Assembly: GCF_003435375.1 (NCBI RefSeq) | Contig: NZ_QWGL01000001.1 | Coordinates: forward strand, 124,001 to 188,000 | DNA: 64,000 nucleotides | Reading direction: 5' to 3' | Origin: Clostridium sp. AM34-11AC | Lineage (GTDB): Bacteria; Bacillota; Clostridia; Lachnospirales; Lachnospiraceae | Part shown: in pieces, positions 15,619 to 24,530 of the stretch | Position numbering within the stretch: the stretch's first letter is position 1 | How the letters are laid out: each line of letters begins with the position of its first letter | The notes under the pieces: model-generated | The model's database searches: none | Told to the model about the DNA's origin: nothing | The model's input: the letters and a program-made list of their open reading frames with translations, nothing else | Program-made: the position numbers and the translations under genes

Positions 15619-16671
15619 TTAATCTCCAATCTTTACAATTTCACAGCAGTTTGGCTCATTGACCGTAATGCTGCGGTCGCTCATGACGAGAAGACCTTTT
15701 TCATAGTCGATCTTAAAGAAGGAAATACTTCCCTCGTGGTTGATGGATGCCAGATGCTTTCCGTCCGGGAAGATCGCGATGTCCTTCGGGTAATCACCGC
15801 TGATCGGGAGACAGAAGCGCATTGTCAGCATGCCGGTCTCATCATCGCGGTCGTACATGGATACCGTATTGTCTCCGGCGTTGCTGCAGAATAAGTGCTT
15901 CTCATCCGGGGAGAGGTGCATCGCGCAGGCTGCGGTCAGCTGGTTCGGCTTGCTTCCTGTGGAAGGAATCGTCTGGATCTTCTCCACGATCGGAACGCGC
16001 TCACCCTCCTTATAAGAATAAACCTCGATCATATTTTTCAGCTCATAGAGAACATAGAAGAAACGTCCGTCGGAGCTGAACATAAAGTATTTCGGAGCGG
16101 ATTCCAGCTCGCAGCGGATCGTGTCCACGAGAGTGATCTTTCCGTCCTTGTGGTCAAAACGGTAGACCTTGATCTGGTCGATTCCAAGGTCCGCCACCAT
16201 TAAGAAACGCTCGTCCGGAGTCAGGCGGCTGCAGCTCACATGCGGGCGGAAGCTGCGCTCCGCAACGGATCCGAGGCCCTTGTGGAAAACGCCGTCGGCG
16301 ATCTGGCCCACGGCGCCGTCCTTATTCAGGTTGAGGACCGTGATCTTTCCGTCATGGAAACCGGAGATAAAGATATAGTCGTCGGCTTTGCTTGTTGAGA
16401 GATGGCATCCGCGCATGCCCCTGATATTTGCGCTGTTTAAGCGGGCAAGGCTTCCGTTCGAAAGAACGCGGAACGCCACAACACCCTCATCGGCGATGGA
16501 GTAGAGGATCTGTCCGTTCTGGGACGCTTTCAGATAGGAAGAATTATCGACCTCCACTTCGCAGCGGTAGATGAATTTTCCAGCCTCAACATCCACATCA
16601 TATACAGTGATTCCCTTTGCCTTTCCCGTGTAGGAATAAGAACCCACATAGGCCATGTATTTTCCAGTCAT
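15619..16671 (-). CDS. Lactonase-family seven-bladed beta-propeller protein (6-phosphogluconolactonase-like)
   Basis: A 350-residue protein with repeated blade-like segments (YMAYVGSYSYTGKAKGITVYDVD, YIFISGFHDGKITVLNLNKDG, HLFCSNAGDNTVSMYDRDDETG) matching the bacterial lactonase (Pgl/YbhE) family. Family enzymes hydrolyse 6-phosphogluconolactone, but many members have other or unknown roles. The start at 16671 follows GGGGAAATT; a longer frame lacks a ribosome site. It is co-transcribed with aroC, a pairing with no obvious biochemical reason. The exact substrate is unknown. Confidence 0.8.
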   Translation of the reverse strand: MTGKYMAYVGSYSYTGKAKGITVYDVDVEAGKFIYRCEVEVDNSSYLKASQNGQILYSIADEGVVAFRVLSNGSLARLNSANIRGMRGCHLSTSKADDYIFISGFHDGKITVLNLNKDGAVGQIADGVFHKGLGSVAERSFRPHVSCSRLTPDERFLMVADLGIDQIKVYRFDHKDGKITLVDTIRCELESAPKYFMFSSDGRFFYVLYELKNMIEVYSYKEGERVPIVEKIQTIPSTGSKPNQLTAACAMHLSPDEKHLFCSNAGDNTVSMYDRDDETGMLTMRFCLPISGDYPKDIAIFPDGKHLASINHEGSISFFKIDYEKGLLVMSDRSITVNEPNCCEIVKIGD

Positions 16672-16857
16672 AGGTAATTTCCCCTTTACTTTCAATTCTC
16701 CGAAAATGCCTCGTCCGGCAGCGTTTCGGAATTTCATAGATATGCTCATTTTATCATAATCTGCCACGTTTGTTAATCGAAATCTGAAAAACTCCGGGAA
16801 TCGTATGAAAGAAAAAACATACCTCAGATTTTATTTCGAAACGGGGTCGGAAATCTA

Positions 16858-16887
16858 TTGACAGAACATGGAAATCATGAGTAAATA
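16858..16887 (+). promoter_or_regulatory. Probable sigma-A promoter of the pot operon
   Basis: -35 TTGACA (16858-16863), 18-base spacer, -10 TAAATA. The 100-base leader that follows contains small GC hairpins (for example GCACA/TGTGC at about 16909-16926) but no recognised riboswitch. Confidence 0.5.
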
Positions 16888-16986
16888 TACAAGATGAAAT
16901 TCTTGTCGCACAGTCATTTTTTGTGCTGCTCTGCGTCGAAAGGCAGCAGGACGTTTGAATATTTTTACATTCAGGAGGAAAAAAGA

Positions 16987-18063
16987 ATGGAGCATCCGCT
17001 CATTGATTTGTCCCATATTTGGAAGAGCTATGACGGCGATCTGATCCTTGATGATCTGAGCCTTTCTGTAAAGGAAAATTCCTTTGTGACACTGCTCGGT
17101 CCGAGCGGCTGTGGAAAGACCACAACTTTAAGGATCATCGGTGGATTCGAAAAACCTGACAAAGGCCAGGTGATCTTTGACGGCGAAGATATCACAAACA
17201 CACCGCCGAATAAACGCCAGTTAAATACAGTTTTCCAGAAGTACGCCCTATTCACCCACATGAGCATTGCGGAGAACATCGCGTTCGGTCTGAAGATCAA
17301 AGGCAAATCAAAGAGCTATATTGACGATAAGATCAAGTATGCGCTGAAGCTCGTAAACCTGGACGGTTTCGAGAACCGCAGCGTGGATTCCCTGAGCGGC
17401 GGCCAGCAGCAGCGGATCGCCATTGCCCGCGCCATCGTAAACGAACCGAAGCTTCTTCTTCTCGATGAGCCGCTCGGAGCCCTCGACTTAAAGCTCCGCC
17501 AGGACATGCAGTACGAGCTGATCCGGCTGAAGAATGAGCTGGGAATCACCTTTATATACGTCACCCATGACCAGGAAGAGGCACTGACCATGTCTGACAC
17601 CATCATCGTCATGAATCAGGGCTATATCCAGCAGATGGGAACCCCGGAGCAGATCTACAACGAGCCGGAGAACGCCTTCGTCGCGGACTTTATCGGCGAG
17701 AGCAATATCGTGGGCGGTACGATGATCCACGACGAGCTTGTTGAAATCTTCGGCGCGAAGTTTGCCTGCGTGGATAAGGGATTCGGAAACAATAAACCCG
17801 TGGACGTTGTGATCCGACCGGAGGACATCGACCTTGTGAAGCCGGAGGACGGCACGCTTCAAGGCGTTGTCACGCACCTGATCTTCAAGGGCGTCCACTA
17901 CGAGATGGAGGTTACGACCCCGGACGGCTACGAGTGGCTGGTCCACAGCACGGACATGTTCCCGGTCGGACAGAAGGTCGGCATTCATGTGGATCCCTTC
18001 GATATCCAAATCATGAACAAGCCGGAGTCCGAGGACGAGGAGGCCGTTGGAGTCAATGAATAG
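16987..18063 (+). CDS. potA: Spermidine/putrescine ABC transporter ATP-binding protein
   Basis: A 358-residue ATPase. Walker [11 protein letters not shown]-loop VFQKYALF, signature [16 protein letters not shown], Walker B LLLLDEP with GALDLKLR, His-switch [15 protein letters not shown], then a TOBE domain ([11 protein letters not shown]) in the last 100 residues. This is the PotA/CysA-like group that drives polyamine uptake. The ATG at 16987 follows AGGAGGAAAAAA; upstream codons in the frame lack a site. The stop overlaps potB's start by 8 bases. Confidence 0.95.
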   Translation: MEHPLIDLSHIWKSYDGDLILDDLSLSVKENSFVTLLGPSGCGKTTTLRIIGGFEKPDKGQVIFDGEDITNTPPNKRQLNTVFQKYALFTHMSIAENIAFGLKIKGKSKSYIDDKIKYALKLVNLDGFENRSVDSLSGGQQQRIAIARAIVNEPKLLLLDEPLGALDLKLRQDMQYELIRLKNELGITFIYVTHDQEEALTMSDTIIVMNQGYIQQMGTPEQIYNEPENAFVADFIGESNIVGGTMIHDELVEIFGAKFACVDKGFGNNKPVDVVIRPEDIDLVKPEDGTLQGVVTHLIFKGVHYEMEVTTPDGYEWLVHSTDMFPVGQKVGIHVDPFDIQIMNKPESEDEEAVGVNE

Positions 18064-18877
18064 AAAAGCATCCAGATTTCTGGCTTATCCTTATATGATA
18101 TGGATGACAGGATTTACGGTGATCCCTCTGCTCATGGTATTCTGCTATGGATTGACGGACCGCAGCGGGGCATTCACCCTGGCAAACATCCTGGCCATCA
18201 GTTCCTCTGAGCATCTGAAGGCTCTCTGGCTCTCCCTGGCGCTCGCGGGAGTCAGCACCGTGATCTGCCTCCTTCTGGCGTATCCGCTGGCGCTGATCTT
18301 AAGAAAACGCCATATCGGAAAAGGCAGCTTCGTGGTATTCATCTTCATTCTCCCGATGTGGATGAACTTTCTCTTAAGAACCATGGCATGGCAGACACTC
18401 CTCGAGAAGAACGGCGTGATCAACACCTTCCTCACGATCCTGCATCTGCCGAACATTGCGATCATCAACACACCGGCGGCCATCATCCTCGGCATGGTCT
18501 ACAACTTCCTGCCGTTTATGGTACTGCCGATCTACAATACCCTTGCGAAGATCGATGACAACGTGATCAACGCGGCCAGGGACCTGGGCGCGGACAACTA
18601 CCAGACGCTCACAAAGATCCTGCTTCCACTAAGCGTTCCTGGAATCGTCAGCGGGATCACGATGGTATTCGTACCGGCACTCACCACCTTCGTGATCTCG
18701 AACCTCCTGGGCGGCAGCAAGATCCTGCTTATTGGAAACGTCATCGAGCAGGAATTCACAAAGGGAAGCAACTGGAACCTCGGTGCCGGACTTTCCATCG
18801 TGCTCATGGTATTCATCCTTCTCAGCATGACCATGATCGCAAAATACGATAAGGATGGGGAGGGATCTGCATTCTGA
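18056..18877 (+). CDS. potB: Spermidine/putrescine ABC transporter permease
   Basis: A 273-residue inner-membrane permease with six predicted helices and the cytoplasmic EAA-type loop [27 protein letters not shown] that docks on the ATPase. The [25 protein letters not shown] segment is typical of PotB. The ATG at 18056 lies 12 bases after GAGGAGG; a TTG at 18047 is too close. The stop and next start share one base (TGATG), so coupling to the downstream fused gene is tight. Confidence 0.94.
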   Translation: MNRKASRFLAYPYMIWMTGFTVIPLLMVFCYGLTDRSGAFTLANILAISSSEHLKALWLSLALAGVSTVICLLLAYPLALILRKRHIGKGSFVVFIFILPMWMNFLLRTMAWQTLLEKNGVINTFLTILHLPNIAIINTPAAIILGMVYNFLPFMVLPIYNTLAKIDDNVINAARDLGADNYQTLTKILLPLSVPGIVSGITMVFVPALTTFVISNLLGGSKILLIGNVIEQEFTKGSNWNLGAGLSIVLMVFILLSMTMIAKYDKDGEGSAF

Positions 18878-20817
18878 TGAAAACCGCAAGAGAAAGATTT
18901 AAGAAATTTATTGAGGATTTCTATCTGGTGCTGGTACTGGTCTTTCTGTACGCGCCGATCCTCGTCATGATGGTCCTGTCCTTCAACAGCTCGAAATCGA
19001 GATCCCAGTGGGGCGGATTCACCTTAAAATGGTACACACAGATGTTTGAGAGCGCCACGATCATGGATGCCCTCTATAATACGTTACTGATCGCGTTCCT
19101 GTCGGCGCTTATCGCAACGATCCTCGGAACAGCGGCGGCCATCGGTCTCTCCGCGATGAAGAAGCTTCCGCGGACGATCTGCATGGGACTCAACAATATC
19201 CCGATGCTAAACTCCGATATCGTGACAGGGATCTCCCTGATGCTGATGTTCATCGCCTTCGGGATCTCCCTGGGCTTTAAGACGATCCTGTTCGCCCATA
19301 TCACCTTCAACGTGCCCTATGTGATGCTGAGCGTCATGCCGAAGCTTAAGCAGACGAGCCGGAACACCTACGAGGCGGCCATGGACCTGGGCGCCGGTCC
19401 GTTACAGGCATTTTTCAAGGTAGTATTCCCGGATATTATGCCTGGTGTGTTATCGGGCTTTTTGATGGCGTTTACGATGTCTCTCGACGACTTTATCATC
19501 ACCCACTTTACGAGGGGCGCCGGGATCAATACACTTTCCACCCTGATCTACAGTGAGGTGCGCCGCGGCATCAAGCCGTCCATGTACGCCCTGTCCACCG
19601 TGATCTTCGTGACGATCCTCGCGCTGCTTCTCATCACGAACTTTGCCCCGGCAAAACCACAGACGAAAGCAGGAGCCGGAAACTTCGGACCGAACACGGT
19701 GCCGGATAAAGGAAAGAAGCCGTTGTGGAACGGAAAGACAGCCATCGTGCTGGCGTCCTTCCTGATCGTGGGAAGCGTCTGCTATACAAGCTATCTTCAC
19801 TTTGCGTCATCCCACTCCAACGAACTCTACGTTTACAACTGGGGGGAGTATATTGATGAGAGTGTTATCGATGAATTTGAGGCGGAGACCGGAATTCATG
19901 TGACGTATGACCTCTTTGAGACAAACGAGGAGATGTATCCGGTCATCGAGGCAGGAGCAGTCAGCTACGACGCGGTATGTCCGTCGGACTACATGATCCA
20001 GAAGATGGTGGAGAACGGACTTCTCGCCGAAATCAACTTTGAGAATGTGCCGAATATTGCGAATATCGATCCGGTCTACCTTGAAAAATCAAAGGCGTTT
20101 GATCCGGAGAACCGCTATTCTGTCCCGTATACATGGGGAACGGTCGGAATTATCTACAATGTCCAGAAGCTGGAAGAGCTTGGAGTCCCGGCGCCGACAA
20201 AGTGGTCGGATCTCTGGGATGAAAGATTAAAGGGCGAGATCCTGATGCAGGACAGTGTCCGCGACGCGTTTATGGTTGCATTAAAGGAACTTGGATATTC
20301 CATGAACACCACAGACGTGGGAGAGCTGGAGGAGTCGAAGAAGCTTCTCCTGGCGCAGAAGCCGTTAGTACAGGCATATGTTGTGGACCAGGTCCGCGAT
20401 AAGATGTTAAACGGCGAGGCGGCGGTAGGTGTTATCTACTCCGGTGAGCTGTTATACCTTCAGGAAGAGGCGGAGACACTGGATCTCGATTATGATCTTG
20501 AGTACGTTCTTCCTAAAGAGGGAACAAACCTGTGGATCGATTCCTGGGTCATCCCGGACAACGCGAAGAATAAGGAGAACGCGGAGAAGTGGATCAACTT
20601 CCTCTGCCGCCCGGATATCGCGGTGAAGAACTTCGAGTACATCACCTACGCAACCCCGAACAAGGCAGCGTTCGAGATCCTGGATCCGGAATATCAGGAA
20701 AATAAATCTGTATTCCCGGATACAGATGAGCTGGAGAATTCTGAGGTCTACAGTTATCTTGGAACCGAGGCGGATGATCTCTATAATGCACTCTGGAAGG
20801 AAGTTAAATCACAGTAA
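18877..20817 (+). CDS. Fused polyamine ABC permease and substrate-binding protein (PotC-PotD)
   Basis: A 646-residue fusion. Residues 1-260 are a PotC permease with the loop EAAMDLGAGPLQAFFKVVFP (166-185). Residues 260-287 are a linker, 288-304 an extra membrane helix that anchors the receptor outside the cell, and 315-646 a PotD-like binding domain. PotD marks include YVYNWGEYIDESVIDEFEAE, YSVPYTWGTVGIIYN, a DSVRDAF segment at the PotD Asp168/Glu171 region (the Glu is Asp here) and NLWIDSWVIP, whose Trp and Asp match polyamine-contacting residues. No separate potD follows. The fusion fixes receptor and channel at equal number. A terminator follows directly. Confidence 0.95.
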   Translation: MKTARERFKKFIEDFYLVLVLVFLYAPILVMMVLSFNSSKSRSQWGGFTLKWYTQMFESATIMDALYNTLLIAFLSALIATILGTAAAIGLSAMKKLPRTICMGLNNIPMLNSDIVTGISLMLMFIAFGISLGFKTILFAHITFNVPYVMLSVMPKLKQTSRNTYEAAMDLGAGPLQAFFKVVFPDIMPGVLSGFLMAFTMSLDDFIITHFTRGAGINTLSTLIYSEVRRGIKPSMYALSTVIFVTILALLLITNFAPAKPQTKAGAGNFGPNTVPDKGKKPLWNGKTAIVLASFLIVGSVCYTSYLHFASSHSNELYVYNWGEYIDESVIDEFEAETGIHVTYDLFETNEEMYPVIEAGAVSYDAVCPSDYMIQKMVENGLLAEINFENVPNIANIDPVYLEKSKAFDPENRYSVPYTWGTVGIIYNVQKLEELGVPAPTKWSDLWDERLKGEILMQDSVRDAFMVALKELGYSMNTTDVGELEESKKLLLAQKPLVQAYVVDQVRDKMLNGEAAVGVIYSGELLYLQEEAETLDLDYDLEYVLPKEGTNLWIDSWVIPDNAKNKENAEKWINFLCRPDIAVKNFEYITYATPNKAAFEILDPEYQENKSVFPDTDELENSEVYSYLGTEADDLYNALWKEVKSQ

Positions 20818-20828
20818 TATATGAAAGG

Positions 20829-20876
20829 AAACGGGAATCCGGCAGAAACAAACTCTGCCGGGTTCCCGTTTTTGAT
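20829..20876 (+). terminator. Terminator of the pot operon
   Basis: AAACGGGAA and CCGGCAGA pair with TCTGCCGG and TTCCCGTTT around a short A-rich loop, followed by Ts. Confidence 0.9.
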
Positions 20877-20890
20877 TTCTATAGTTCCGT

Positions 20891-21108
20891 ATTTTATGAT
20901 ACCAGGGTCAAAAGGTCAGAAGTTCGACGCAAGCTTGCTTGCAGGAGAATTTTTGACCTTGGGACCCGCCAAAAACATGAGTAAGTAGCCATTTTTCATA
21001 GAAAAATGAGCGAATTACGAATGTTTTTGAGAATTGCGGGAGCACGCAGTGCAGAGCAATTCGGTATCAGAGGGGTCAAAAGCTTTTGACCCCAACATCA
21101 TATTTTAC
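20891..21108. repeat. Dispersed repeat, family B, copy 2 (about 220 bp)
   Basis: Near-identical inverted copy of 14226-14447, in the space between the pot terminator and the helicase gene. Ends read TATGATACCAGGGTCAAAAG and CTTTTGACCCCAACATCATA. Differences between the copies are scattered substitutions and one single-base gap region, so the copies have diverged slightly. Confidence 0.88.
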
Positions 21109-21121
21109 ATCAATACTGCCC

Positions 21122-22804
21122 TTATCTCCGGTTCGCCTTCTCCACATGCACGCTCTTACCTTTGATCTTCACATGGTTCATTGCGTCCATAACGATATCG
21201 GCCTGCTCCTTCGGAACTTCCACGAAGGTATATTTGTCATACATATCGATACTTCCAACGAGACGGCCCGGAATTCCGGATTCACCGGCGATGGCTCCTA
21301 AGATATCGCCCGGCTTCACGTTCTGATTCTTTCCGAGGTTGATGAACAGTCTTGTCATGCCGCCTCTGGCGTTCTTTCTGTCCATGTACTCCTCGTCATC
21401 GCCTCTCTGGCGTCTGCGTCCGTTTCTTCCGCGGTCATTTCTTCCGCCGCGTCGGTCGAGATCGTCAAGGTCACGGAGCGGTCTTCCCTCATCCGCGATG
21501 TCCTCGTAATCGTCGCCCATGGCCATCTTCAGGAACGCTGCCGCAAGCTCTAAGGAAGTGTAATCCTCAGCAAGAAGACGCTTCTCGATAATATCTGTCA
21601 TGCGCTCTAAATTGCTGTCGTCACCGATATGCTGCTGAACATCATCTAAGATCTTCTCTGCCTTGATCGCAGTCACATCATCTAAGGACGGGATCGGCTG
21701 CGGAACGATTTTTGTCTTGCAGAATCTCTGGATGTCGCGGAGCTTGTAGACCTCGCTTCCCACCGCAAGGCTGAATGCGCGTCCTTCTCTTCCGGCACGT
21801 CCGGTACGTCCGATACGGTGTACATAGTACTCGTCATCCTGCGGAATATCGTAGTTAAATACGGCTTCCACATCGTCAACGTCGATACCTCTCGCCGCAA
21901 CGTCCGTCGCAACAAGGATCTCAGTAGCGCCATTTCGGAAGCTTCCCATTACACGGTCACGCTGCTCCTGCTTTAAGTCTCCGTGAAGACCTTCCGCAAA
22001 GTATCCGCGGCCCTGGAGTGCCTGCACCAGCTCATCCACCTGCTTTTTCGTGTTACAGAACGCAACGGAGAGCTTCGGGGAATAGAGATCCAGCAGACGG
22101 CACATAACTTCCACTTTATTTCTCGGTTTTACTTCATAATAATACTGGGTCACCTTCGGAACCGTCAGTTCCTTCTTTACGACCTGAACCATCTTCGGGT
22201 CCTTCTGGAACTTCTGGGCAATCTGGGCGATCGCGTGAGGCATTGTCGCGGAGAACATTACGGTCTGGCGCTCCTCAGGAAGCTCACCTAGGATCGTCTC
22301 CATGTCCTCGAGGAATCCCATGTTCAGCATCTCGTCCGCCTCATCGAGAACCACCGTGTGGATCGCGTCGGTGCGGATCGTCTTTCTTCTCATATGATCC
22401 ATCACACGTCCCGGGGTTCCAACGATGATCTGGACACCGCCCTTTAAGGAGCGGATCTGTTTTACGATCTCCTGTCCGCCGTAGACCGGGAGGATCTTGA
22501 TCCCGGACATGTATTTCGCAAGGCGGCGAAGCTCTTCCGCTACCTGGATCGCAAGTTCTCTCGTCGGGCAGAGGATCATTGCCTGTGTCTTTCTGTTTTC
22601 CGGGTCCATCTTCATGAGAAGCGGAATTCCAAAAGCTGCGGTCTTACCGGTTCCGGTCTGCGCCTGGCCGATCATGTCATGGCCTTCCATCTCAACCGGG
22701 ATCGCCTGGGCCTGGATCGGGGACGCCGCCTCAAATCCCATATCTGTAACTGCGCGGAGGATCCGCGGGTCTAAATTAAGTTCGTCAAATCTGATTGTTT
22801 CCAT
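21122..22804 (-). CDS. DEAD-box ATP-dependent RNA helicase with DbpA-type RNA-binding domain
   Basis: A 560-residue helicase. Motifs: Q motif with GFEAASPIQAQAIP, I AQTGTGKT, Ia PTRELAIQ, Ib TPGRVMDH, II DEAD, III SAT, IV VAFCNTKKQ, V ARGIDVDDVEAV, VI HRIGRTGRAGR. An Arg/Asp-rich stretch (about 440-475) follows, then a DbpA-like RNA-binding domain at the C terminus (TRLFINLGKNQNVKPGDILGAIAG). That layout is shared by CsdA/DeaD, DbpA and the Gram-positive CshA/YxiN group, which remodel rRNA and structured mRNAs in ribosome assembly and cold adaptation. RBS AAAGGATATTG precedes the start. Confidence 0.94.
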   Translation of the reverse strand: METIRFDELNLDPRILRAVTDMGFEAASPIQAQAIPVEMEGHDMIGQAQTGTGKTAAFGIPLLMKMDPENRKTQAMILCPTRELAIQVAEELRRLAKYMSGIKILPVYGGQEIVKQIRSLKGGVQIIVGTPGRVMDHMRRKTIRTDAIHTVVLDEADEMLNMGFLEDMETILGELPEERQTVMFSATMPHAIAQIAQKFQKDPKMVQVVKKELTVPKVTQYYYEVKPRNKVEVMCRLLDLYSPKLSVAFCNTKKQVDELVQALQGRGYFAEGLHGDLKQEQRDRVMGSFRNGATEILVATDVAARGIDVDDVEAVFNYDIPQDDEYYVHRIGRTGRAGREGRAFSLAVGSEVYKLRDIQRFCKTKIVPQPIPSLDDVTAIKAEKILDDVQQHIGDDSNLERMTDIIEKRLLAEDYTSLELAAAFLKMAMGDDYEDIADEGRPLRDLDDLDRRGGRNDRGRNGRRRQRGDDEEYMDRKNARGGMTRLFINLGKNQNVKPGDILGAIAGESGIPGRLVGSIDMYDKYTFVEVPKEQADIVMDAMNHVKIKGKSVHVEKANRR

Positions 22805-23003
22805 TCAATATCCTTTCTATGTTGTCTGCATAACAATTCCATGCCAGGATACATTCATTCGACGACTCCTACGGACTCCCAGATCTCTATACCGGTCACA
22901 GAATTCTATATACAATACTGACGGCTCGTTAATATTTCAAGCCATACAGGGTGCAAATGTAAAATATCTTATAACATAGGGAGGAAAAAGTCAAGCGACG
23001 ATG
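22805..23003 (-). promoter_or_regulatory. Leader region of the helicase gene
   Basis: About 200 bases with a plausible promoter on the minus strand (TTGAAA, 17-base spacer, TATTGT) giving a leader of about 120 nt. Long leaders are common for cold-shock helicase genes. I see no recognised riboswitch. Confidence 0.4.
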
Positions 23004-23006
23004 TCT

Positions 23007-23052
23007 AAAAAAACGGAAGGGCAGGTACTTTTTTAAGTACCACGCCCTTCCG
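23007..23052 (-). terminator. Terminator of the MFS transporter gene
   Basis: CGGAAGGGC with GGTACTT pairs with AAGTACC and GCCCTTCCG around a T-rich loop. On the minus strand it ends in seven Ts. Confidence 0.88.
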
Positions 23053-23077
23053 GGGTGTATGTTAATTTAAACCAGTA

Positions 23078-24271
23078 TCAAGCCTCTTTTTTGTGGTAGC
23101 ACAGATATCCAAACGCCGCCGCAACGCCCACCGAGTAGATCACGAAGGTGCAGGCAAACGGAAGCTTCGCATTCACAGAGTAGATAAATCCCGCTGTCAG
23201 GGAACCCGCAATACTTCCCAATGACTGGGTCGCGTTGAAGAATCCCATGACGAGGTTCTTCTGCTCCGGCGATGCCTGGTCTGCCACCATGTTCTGGAGA
23301 ACCGGGACGCTGACGGAATAGCCAGCGTAAACAAGGATACTGAACAGGATGAAGATTCCGATCTTCACGGATATCAATGTTCCGATGGAAGCCAGCGCAC
23401 AGAACGCTGTGAGAACCACCATAGACTTTTTGACGTTCGTCTTCTTGATGATCCAGATACAGAGGCTCATGTTCGCGATAAAGGATACGAAACCGACGCC
23501 CGCCTTGATGATTCCGTTGTAGGAGGAAGTCAGGCCCAGCTGTGCCTTTAAGTAGTAGTTAAAAGCCTGGTCGAAACCGGTATTTCCGAAGTTGATAAAG
23601 ATGTTGATCGCAAACAGGAACACGAAAGCCATGCACATGAAATTCCTGCTGTCGATGAACGCCTGGAATGGGTTCGCTTCCTTCATGAGCTGCTTTGCCG
23701 GAATATCCTTTAAATTCGCCGTGCTGTCCGGTTCACAGATAAGGAAGAAAGCAATTGCCACCGCGATCAGGGTTCCCGCCTGGACTAAGAACGCCAGACG
23801 CACGGAAAACTCGCCTAAAAATCCGCCTATCATGTAGCCGAAAGCGCTGGCCACGCTCTTGATCGTTGCACTGTATGTCAGGTATTTCCCCTGGTCTTCC
23901 GGGTCTGACTTGTTTACGATATAGGTCAGAAAGCTTACAAAGATACCGCCGGTGAAGAGTCCCGCGAACATTCTCGCGAGAATGATCATGAGTTCCGTCG
24001 TAGCGTAGGCAAACCATACCTGGGCCACACCGTATCCCAGACAACAGATCAATAAGGAAAGCCTTGAGGAAATATAGTTATTGATCTTACCCCAGAACGG
24101 AGATAACAGGAAGTTTGTGATCAGCATAACTGCTAACGCCACTCCAAACATGTAGTCGTGGAGCTGCAGCTCCTGAATTACCGTCGGTGTGACCGGGTGG
24201 GCAAAGTTGGCTGCCAGGTTAAATACGATCATGGCAGTGAAAAAGGCAGCAAATCTCAATTTGTACTTCAT
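23078..24271 (-). CDS. Major facilitator superfamily transporter
   Basis: A 397-residue carrier with twelve predicted helices. It has no signal peptide, a central cytoplasmic loop around residues 185-205, and an MFS-like motif in the helix 2-3 loop (SPFWGKINNYISSRLSLLICCLG). Substrate cannot be told from the sequence; the helix pattern resembles drug/metabolite:H+ antiporters. RBS AAAGGAAG precedes the start. A probable promoter with a palindromic operator lies upstream. Confidence 0.85.
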   Translation of the reverse strand: MKYKLRFAAFFTAMIVFNLAANFAHPVTPTVIQELQLHDYMFGVALAVMLITNFLLSPFWGKINNYISSRLSLLICCLGYGVAQVWFAYATTELMIILARMFAGLFTGGIFVSFLTYIVNKSDPEDQGKYLTYSATIKSVASAFGYMIGGFLGEFSVRLAFLVQAGTLIAVAIAFFLICEPDSTANLKDIPAKQLMKEANPFQAFIDSRNFMCMAFVFLFAINIFINFGNTGFDQAFNYYLKAQLGLTSSYNGIIKAGVGFVSFIANMSLCIWIIKKTNVKKSMVVLTAFCALASIGTLISVKIGIFILFSILVYAGYSVSVPVLQNMVADQASPEQKNLVMGFFNATQSLGSIAGSLTAGFIYSVNAKLPFACTFVIYSVGVAAAFGYLCYHKKEA

Positions 24272-24392
24272 AAGCGTTGTCTTCCTTTGTCTTAATTTTC
24301 AGTTCCAGACTTCTGTCATTCTTCACGTCCCGCTGAAACTGTTTCGTTTTTTTCGCATTTTGCTTTATTTTTGCAGAAAATTCACATAATTC

Positions 24393-24422
24393 AAGTTTAA
24401 ACTTATATCCGCTGAATGTCAA
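24393..24422 (-). promoter_or_regulatory. Promoter of the MFS gene with a palindrome over the -10
   Basis: On the minus strand, -35 TTGACA (24417-24422), 17-base spacer, -10 TAAACT (24394-24399). The -10 is embedded in the perfect 12-base palindrome AAGTTTAAACTT (24393-24404), a plausible repressor site. Confidence 0.6.
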
Positions 24423-24480
24423 GCGCAAACAACCGTATGTTCTCTGTAACACTTTATCAGGATTTTTCTCCCCGCAGCAA

Positions 24481-24509
24481 AGGCACACCCCAAACATCAG
24501 GATGTGCCT
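24481..24509 (-). terminator. Terminator after the HAD phosphatase gene
   Basis: AGGCACA pairs with TGTGCCT over a 15-base loop, with a weak T-run on the minus strand. Confidence 0.6.
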
Positions 24510-24530
24510 ATTACTCTTAGCTTTCGGTTT

